Assembly: GCF_021166475.1 (NCBI RefSeq)
Contig: NZ_JAJOYS010000003.1
Span: forward strand, 1-64,000
Length of the DNA stretch: 64,000 nt
From: Pelagibacterium xiamenense
Lineage (GTDB): Bacteria; Pseudomonadota; Alphaproteobacteria; Rhizobiales; Devosiaceae
Direction of reading: 5' to 3'
The notes beneath the pieces were generated by a model. It searched no databases, was not told where the DNA came from, and saw nothing but the letters and a program-made list of their open reading frames with translations. This document shows positions 59,247 to 64,000 of the stretch, piece by piece; within the stretch, counting starts at the first letter, position 1, and the number at the start of each line of letters is the position of its first letter. The position numbers were made by a program, and so were the translations under genes.

Positions 59247-61256
59247 ATGACCGGACCGGCACTAAGCGTCGATCAGCCCGACGCAAGCATCGCCGTGGGT
59301 GCCATCGTGCGGGCCATTTTCATCCGCCTGCCGCGTATACTGTTCGTGACGCTCATTTTATGCGCGATCGCGTTTGCGGTTCTCACCTTCATGCCGCGAC
59401 TTTATGAATCCCAGGCGGGCCTGTTGGTCGCGCCGCGCACCACGCCCTTTACCCGCGCGACCAACGACACGACAACCAGCGCCATCATCGATGCCGCGAC
59501 GGTTGCAAGCCAGATCGAATTGATCACGTCGCGCGAAACCATTCTCGCGGCCGCCGAGGCAGTCGGGCTTCGCGATGAACCCGAATTCGCCGGTTTGTCC
59601 GACGCCGAACTCGTCAAACAAGTGCGCGACAATCTCGACGTCGGTCAGGAGCGCGAGTCCCGGCTTATTACGGTTTCGTTTCTTGCCGAGAGTCCTCAGC
59701 TCGCCGCCGACATGGCCAATGCCATCGCCGAAGCTCATATCGCCCGGCTCGTCGATCAGGAGATCGAGGATACCACCGGCGCGACCTTGTGGCTCGAACG
59801 CGAGATCGACGAACTGCGCGAGACCGTGCTCGAAGCCGAGCGCCGCGTTGCCGAATTCCGCGTCGAGAACGACCTGTTTGTCGGTCAGAACAACACGTCG
59901 ATCGTCGATCAACAGCTTTCCAATATCGCCACTCAGATCACGGCGACCGCCGAACGGCGCAATGCGGCCCAGTCGCGCGCCGATCTGATCCGGCGCATGC
60001 TTGCGGACGGCCAGTCCGTCGTTGGCATTTCCGACGTGCAGAATTCCCCCGTCGTCCAGCGCCTCGTCGAGGAACGCGCGACGCTCCAGGGGCAGCGCGC
60101 GCAACAATCTGCGACGCTGCTCTCCAACCATCCCACGATCCGGGCGCTCGATGCGCAGATTGCCGAGATCGACCAGCAGATAGCCTCAGAAGGCCGGCGG
60201 GTCGCCGAAGCGCTCGAAGCCCAGGCAGAGATCGAGGCCGACCTCGAAACCTCACTGCGCGCCGACCTCGAAGACCTCAAGGTGAGCGCGGGCACCGCTA
60301 CCCGCGACGGTGTGACCCTCGCCGAGCTTGAGCGTGAGGCCGCCGCGCAGCGCGAACTGCTCAATGCCTTCCTCCTGCGCTATTCGGAGGCCGCCGCGCG
60401 CACCGACGCGGACTCGGCGCTGCCCGACGTACGATTCGTGAGCGCGGCCGCGCCATCCGAAACGCCCGCCTCCCCCCGCACGACGCTCATCCTCATGGTC
60501 GTCGGCATGGTGTCGGTCGTCCTGCAGGTCGGCGCCGTCATATTTTCCGAGCTGCTGTCGGGCCGCGCGCTCGTCGAGCGTACCGAGCCCGACACCGTGA
60601 CGGCCACGCCTCAACCGGCTCCGCGGGTCGTCGATGCCGGGGGTGAGAATGACAATGACGTAGAAGAAGACGCAGACGCTCCGGAAGGGCAGGGCGCCCG
60701 CCGCCTCGCACCCATCGACGTCGAAATCGAAAGCCTCGCGGCGCGCGTCCTTGCAGGCACCACCCGCCGCATCGCCATTGCGACGCTCGACCACTGGCGC
60801 GACAGTGCCGATTTCGCAGAACAGCTGACCGCCCGCATCGTCGAGAACGGCCAATCGGTCGCCGAGGTCGATGCCGCAAGCGGCCGGCAGGGTGTTGAGC
60901 TCGGATTGTCCGATCTGTGCGCTGGCGAGGCCGATTTCGGCGATATCGTCCACACGGGCCACGACGAGCGCTTCGCCTTCGTCCCGTGGGGGCAGGCGGC
61001 CAGGCTCGCCCGTCATCCCGCCCGTGGCGAGACGCTCGTCGAGGCGCTGTCCGATATTTACGAAGCTGTCGTCGTGGTCACGGGCACTGTGGGCATGGCC
61101 TCCGCGCTGCCCATGTTCGCCCAGGCGGGCGGATGTTGCATTCTGCTTGCGCGTGATGCGGCCAGCGCGCAAAGGGCCCGCCACGAAATCGAGGCGCTGG
61201 GCTTCGAGCCCGTCCACGTGGTCGTCGCGTCCGAATTCAAATCCCGAGTCGCGTAG
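59247..61256 (+). CDS. Exopolysaccharide co-polymerase (Wzz/ExoP-like) with degenerate kinase domain
   Basis: 669 residues. Wzz domain with TM1 (LPRILFVTLILCAIAFAVLT, about 28-48), a long periplasmic coiled coil (about 180-400) and TM2 (TTLILMVVGMVSVVLQVGAV, about 411-430). The C-terminal part (about 485-669) has the BY-kinase/ParA fold (IAIATLDHWRDSADFAEQL) but no Walker A GxGKS, so it should not phosphorylate. It likely controls chain length through oligomerisation only. Divergent from the Wza-like gene; followed by a deacetylase. Confidence 0.88.
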   Translation: MTGPALSVDQPDASIAVGAIVRAIFIRLPRILFVTLILCAIAFAVLTFMPRLYESQAGLLVAPRTTPFTRATNDTTTSAIIDAATVASQIELITSRETILAAAEAVGLRDEPEFAGLSDAELVKQVRDNLDVGQERESRLITVSFLAESPQLAADMANAIAEAHIARLVDQEIEDTTGATLWLEREIDELRETVLEAERRVAEFRVENDLFVGQNNTSIVDQQLSNIATQITATAERRNAAQSRADLIRRMLADGQSVVGISDVQNSPVVQRLVEERATLQGQRAQQSATLLSNHPTIRALDAQIAEIDQQIASEGRRVAEALEAQAEIEADLETSLRADLEDLKVSAGTATRDGVTLAELEREAAAQRELLNAFLLRYSEAAARTDADSALPDVRFVSAAAPSETPASPRTTLILMVVGMVSVVLQVGAVIFSELLSGRALVERTEPDTVTATPQPAPRVVDAGGENDNDVEEDADAPEGQGARRLAPIDVEIESLAARVLAGTTRRIAIATLDHWRDSADFAEQLTARIVENGQSVAEVDAASGRQGVELGLSDLCAGEADFGDIVHTGHDERFAFVPWGQAARLARHPARGETLVEALSDIYEAVVVVTGTVGMASALPMFAQAGGCCILLARDAASAQRARHEIEALGFEPVHVVVASEFKSRVA

Positions 61257-61258
61257 GG

Positions 61259-62302
61259 GTGCGGTATCTCGTCTACCGGGCCGCGTTCGAAGCCCTGGCG
61301 CTCCCAGGTGTGGCGCCCCTTGTCCGGCAGTTCTCACGCGCAAAGGGCGTCATTTTCACGCTTCATCGCGTCCTGCCTGAGCCGCCCGCCGCTTTCGCCC
61401 CCAACGCGATCTTGCAGGTATCCCCGAACTTTCTCGAAGCGGCCATCGTCAAATCGCGTGCCGCAGGGTTCGATATCGTGGATCTCGACGAGGCCGCCCG
61501 CCGCGTCGAATCGGCGGAAAGGACCAAACCCTTCGTCGTCTTCACCTTCGACGACGCCTACCGGGATAACCTTCAATACGCGTTGCCCGTCCTCAAAAAG
61601 CACAACGCGCCGTTTACGCTTTTTGTCCCCACGGCGCTCGTCGACGGTGCCGGCCAAGTCTGGTGGCAGGCGCTCGAGGACATCATTGCCGCAAACAAGG
61701 TGGTCGTCGTCCCCGGACCCGGAGGGCCCCGCTACGTCGACGCGGCAACGACCCGGCAAAAGCAGAGCCTGTACGACGAACTCTACGCCGCCCACCGGGC
61801 CATGCCCGAGCCCGAGCGCGTCGAGGCGATCCGGGCGCTCGCCGGCCGCGCCGGGATTGATCTCGACGCCCATTGCCGGGCGCTGATCATGGACTGGTCG
61901 GAACTCAAGACCTTTGCCGAGGAGCCGCTTTGCACCATCGGCGCGCATACGGTCCACCACTACGAGCTCTCCAAGCTCCCCGGCGAGGACATGCGCTTGG
62001 AAATCGACCAGTCACGGTCGATCATCAAGGCGCAGTTCGGCGAGGCGCCGGCCCACTTTTCCTATCCCATCGGCAGCCCCGTTGCCGCCGGCCCGCGCGA
62101 GTTTGCCACGGTCAAGGAACTGGGATTCCGGACCGCCGTCACCACGCGCCCGGGCGGGCTCTACCGTGAGCACGCGAACCATCTCGAGGCCCTGCCACGG
62201 ATTTCCCTCAACGGCAGCTTCCAGAAAGAGAGCTTTCTCGATGTCTTTCTGACCGGCGCATTCTTTTCGGTGCTCTCCGGCGGCAAGGTGAACGTCGGCT
62301 GA
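61259..62302 (+). CDS. Polysaccharide deacetylase (NodB-like) family protein
   Basis: 347 residues from GTG 61259. NodB homology: VVFTFDDAYRDN (metal/catalytic Asp pair, about 94-105), HTVHH (about 223-227) and FSYPIGSP. Possibly removes acetyl groups from the exopolysaccharide. It starts two bases after the Wzz-like stop. No signal peptide was seen, so it may act in the cytoplasm on lipid-linked intermediates. Confidence 0.85.
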   Translation: MRYLVYRAAFEALALPGVAPLVRQFSRAKGVIFTLHRVLPEPPAAFAPNAILQVSPNFLEAAIVKSRAAGFDIVDLDEAARRVESAERTKPFVVFTFDDAYRDNLQYALPVLKKHNAPFTLFVPTALVDGAGQVWWQALEDIIAANKVVVVPGPGGPRYVDAATTRQKQSLYDELYAAHRAMPEPERVEAIRALAGRAGIDLDAHCRALIMDWSELKTFAEEPLCTIGAHTVHHYELSKLPGEDMRLEIDQSRSIIKAQFGEAPAHFSYPIGSPVAAGPREFATVKELGFRTAVTTRPGGLYREHANHLEALPRISLNGSFQKESFLDVFLTGAFFSVLSGGKVNVG

Positions 62303-62506
62303 CTATTCGGGTTTGGACATCCACCGGATCACGGCCATCGCCGGAAACACCCAGCCGAGCCCGAAAGCGACGAAATAGATAAGGTGAACCCAGGCGGGCG
62401 CTCCGACAAGCAGGAGTTCATACCCCCACATGCCGATAATCGCCCACACAACCAGGGTCAGCAGCGTGAGGGCAATCCCGATCGCTTTGCGCTGGCTCTG
62501 CGTCAT
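62303..62506 (-). CDS. DUF2842 membrane protein
   Basis: 67 residues from ATG 62506 (GGGGGA upstream; the longer frame to 62539 is less likely). Two membrane spans: KAIGIALTLLTLVVWAIIGM and WVHLIYFVAFGLGWVFPAM. This matches the DUF2842 family of alphaproteobacteria, which is usually near ctaA. Function unknown. Confidence 0.82.
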   Translation of the reverse strand: MTQSQRKAIGIALTLLTLVVWAIIGMWGYELLLVGAPAWVHLIYFVAFGLGWVFPAMAVIRWMSKPE

Positions 62507-62572
62507 GGCTATGGTTCCCCCTGCGGCGATTGTTGACATTGCGTTGGCCGGGTCATCGCTTTAGCAGTTAAA

Positions 62573-62617
62573 GCGTTCCCGGCAAAAGCGGATATCGCTT
62601 TTGCGGTTCGGGAACGC
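62573..62617. repeat. Long intergenic hairpin between DUF2842 and ctaA
   Basis: Outer arms GCGTTCCCG (62573-62581) and CGGGAACGC (62609-62617) and inner arms CAAAAGCG (62583-62590) and CGCTTTTG (62596-62603) are perfect inverses around a 5-base loop. An unmatched G lies on one side and CGGTT on the other. It could be a REP-like element or a terminator for either gene; no T run follows. Confidence 0.6.
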
Positions 62618-62700
62618 GACAAGACAATGACCTGGACTATTTCTGCGCCTCCGTGAGAGGCCAAAATGGTCTGGCGCACAGAAAATTCCGGTAAAACGAC

Positions 62701-63750
62701 GTGACCGCGCTTTCCGCCACTGCCCCGCTCGACTACGACCGCCTGCGCCCCGTGCGCATCTGGCTCTATGTCCTTGCGGCCTTCGTTCTCGTTATGGTGC
62801 TCGTGGGCGGCGCAACGCGCCTCACCGAATCCGGGTTGTCGATCACGAGCTGGAAGCCCATTTCGGGCATCATTCCGCCCCTGAGCGATGCTGACTGGCA
62901 GGCCGAGTTCGAGGCCTATCAGCGCATCCCGCAATACCAGCTCTTCGCCGGCTGGATGGGCGTGGACGAATTCAAGCTCATCTTCTGGTGGGAATGGCTG
63001 CATCGCTTCCTGGGCCGCATGCTCGGCTTTGCCTTCGCCATCCCCTTTGTCGTCTTCGTGGCCCAGCGCCGTATTCCGAAAAGCCTCTTCGGTCCGCTCG
63101 TCGTCCTCTTTCTTCTCGGCGGCTTTCAGGGTTTCCTGGGCTGGTGGATGGTTTCTTCGGGCCTTTCCGAGCTCACGTCGGTGAGCCAGTATCGCCTCGC
63201 CGCGCACCTGACCGCCGCGTGCCTTCTCATGCTGGCGCTCGTTTGGGTCGGCCGCAGCCTCGAGCCGCCGGTCAAAGGTGTCCGGCCGGGCAGGGGATGG
63301 GTCGCCGCCATTTGGGTGCTGCTGGCCATGGTCGTCATCCAGATCGCCGCCGGCGCACTCGTCGCCGGCCTCGACGCCGGTCTCTCGCACAACACCTGGC
63401 CGCTTATGGACGGACGCCTGATCCCAAACGGCCTGTTCGTCATGGATCCCGCCTGGATCAACCACTTCGAGAATGTGATGACGGTGCAGTTCAACCACCG
63501 CAACATTGCCTATGCAACTGTCGTCTTCGTCGGCATTCTGGTCTGGGCCGGGCACAAATCCCCCGGATTCAACGGCGTTCACGGTTGGCTGCCGCGCATC
63601 GCGATCATCGTGCTCCTGCAGGTCGTCCTTGGCATCGCTACGCTTCTGAGCGTCGTAAACATCCCGCTCGCGCTCGGCCACCAGGCCCTGGCCTTCATGC
63701 TGGCAGCAATGGTGGCTGCCTATCTCTCTGATATGAAACGACTTTCATAG
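62701..63750 (+). CDS. ctaA: Heme A synthase
   Basis: 349 residues from GTG 62701. COX15/CtaA type-2 with eight spans. Heme-ligand histidines are in WWEWLHRFLGR, YRLAAHLTAA, QFNHRNIAYA and GHQALAFM; the GGATRLTESGLSITSWKP segment after TM1 is diagnostic. It oxidises heme O to heme A for cytochrome oxidase. Upstream hairpin and short gap; CtaB is not in the window. Confidence 0.95.
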   Translation: MTALSATAPLDYDRLRPVRIWLYVLAAFVLVMVLVGGATRLTESGLSITSWKPISGIIPPLSDADWQAEFEAYQRIPQYQLFAGWMGVDEFKLIFWWEWLHRFLGRMLGFAFAIPFVVFVAQRRIPKSLFGPLVVLFLLGGFQGFLGWWMVSSGLSELTSVSQYRLAAHLTAACLLMLALVWVGRSLEPPVKGVRPGRGWVAAIWVLLAMVVIQIAAGALVAGLDAGLSHNTWPLMDGRLIPNGLFVMDPAWINHFENVMTVQFNHRNIAYATVVFVGILVWAGHKSPGFNGVHGWLPRIAIIVLLQVVLGIATLLSVVNIPLALGHQALAFMLAAMVAAYLSDMKRLS

Positions 63751-63807
63751 AGGTATTATTATACCGTTTGGTCAAGCCGTTGTTTTTGTGCGATAAATTC
63801 TTTTCGC

Positions 63808-63836
63808 TTGACGACCTCTTGCGCCGCCTGTATCAC
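63808..63836 (+). promoter_or_regulatory. Promoter of rplM (sigma-70 type)
   Basis: TTGACG (63808-63813), 17 bases, TATCAC (63831-63836), 98 bases before the rplM ATG. A small palindrome GGTATTATTATACC follows the ctaA stop near 63752-63767. Confidence 0.55.
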
Positions 63837-63934
63837 CCGCGCCGAACAGATCGCAAATCGACTGCAACCCCGATTTCCGCGCGCGGCGCTTCGACTGACG
63901 CGGGACGAGGGGTAGATCTTAAGGACACATCAAA

Positions 63935-64000
63935 ATGAAGACCTACTCTGCCAAGGCTGGCGAGATCGAAAAGAAGTGGGTGCTGATCGACGCCAAAGAC
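63935..64000 (+). CDS. rplM: 50S ribosomal protein L13 (partial)
   Basis: The first 22 codons are present (MKTYSAKAGEIEKKWVLIDA at the start); the rest lies beyond the window. This is the conserved L13 start of alphaproteobacteria. An AAGGA site precedes the ATG. Confidence 0.93.
   Translation, partial: MKTYSAKAGEIEKKWVLIDAKD

Overview
The window is one contiguous piece of an alphaproteobacterial chromosome, most probably of the Hyphomicrobiales (Rhizobiales). Several conserved gene orders support this: dapA-smpB; rpoZ-rsh-pyrE-acpS-lepB-rnc-era-recO-parC; hemB-(membrane protein)-ldtR-ldtP-(small protein)-glyA-nrdR-ribD-ribE-ribH-nusB; bamE / cyt bc1 chaperone / yceD-plsX-fabH-ihfA-merR; and ctaA-rplM. 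A single long Rel/Spo enzyme, a Bpt-type leucyltransferase, a possible RirA box and a FixL/FixK-like oxygen module fit the same group. A very Asp-rich porin hints at a marine or salt-tolerant member, perhaps Devosiaceae such as Pelagibacterium; that genus-level guess is weak. No insertion sequence, prophage, integrase or CRISPR array was seen.

Layout. 1-185: end of a chemoreceptor. 202-4859 (minus): a uronate/galactarate catabolic operon, kdgD-gci-gli, followed by a D-lactate dehydrogenase gene. 4860-5350: a promoter palindrome and a gene-free, highly structured GC-rich stretch. 5351-6304: a zinc/cobalt CDF exporter with an operator-like palindrome upstream. 6585-10553: a small zinc-ribbon protein and an oxygen-response module. 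The module has a soluble FixL-like heme-PAS hybrid kinase, an OmpR-type regulator and a FixK-like activator. The shared promoter between the last two carries tandem GTTACA-like repeats that recall the K-box of the hFixL-FxkR-FixK circuit. 10645-15431: tRNA-Ala(CGC), a secreted protein, the porin, and a three-gene envelope group (OmpA-like protein, a 34-residue membrane peptide, a membrane-anchored helix-hairpin-helix protein).

15456-30463: housekeeping. This part holds an apparently catalytically dead alpha/beta hydrolase, dapA, smpB, a type-5 uracil-DNA glycosylase, a NYN-domain protein and rpoZ. It continues with the overlapping rsh-pyrE-acpS-lepB-rnc-era-recO run, parC, an EEP phosphatase and bpt. 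30560-32725: an RDD membrane protein and a 14-TM drug exporter. 32870-41508: hemB, the LdtR/LdtP cell-wall remodelling pair, glyA, nrdR and the riboflavin operon ending in nusB. 41532-47754: an MFS protein, bamE, a cytochrome bc1 assembly chaperone, YceD, plsX, fabH, ihfA and a MerR regulator.

47798-51603: a four-gene iron-siderophore ABC importer preceded by a TGA-N9-TCA iron-responsive operator. 51604-52025: a 56-residue membrane protein and tRNA-Pro(GGG). 53047-62302: an exopolysaccharide locus built around a divergent promoter. On the minus strand lie a Wza-like lipoprotein, a GT4 glycosyltransferase, an initiating sugar-phosphate transferase, a secreted beta-propeller and an O-antigen-ligase-like protein. 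On the plus strand lie a Wzz/ExoP-like co-polymerase with a degenerate kinase domain and a polysaccharide deacetylase. 62303-64000: DUF2842, heme A synthase and the start of rplM.

The most interesting points are the FixL-like/OmpR/FixK module with its repeat-bearing promoter, the paired inverted sites in the exopolysaccharide promoter, the iron-responsive operator, the dead hydrolase, and the unexplained structured stretch at 5095-5290.
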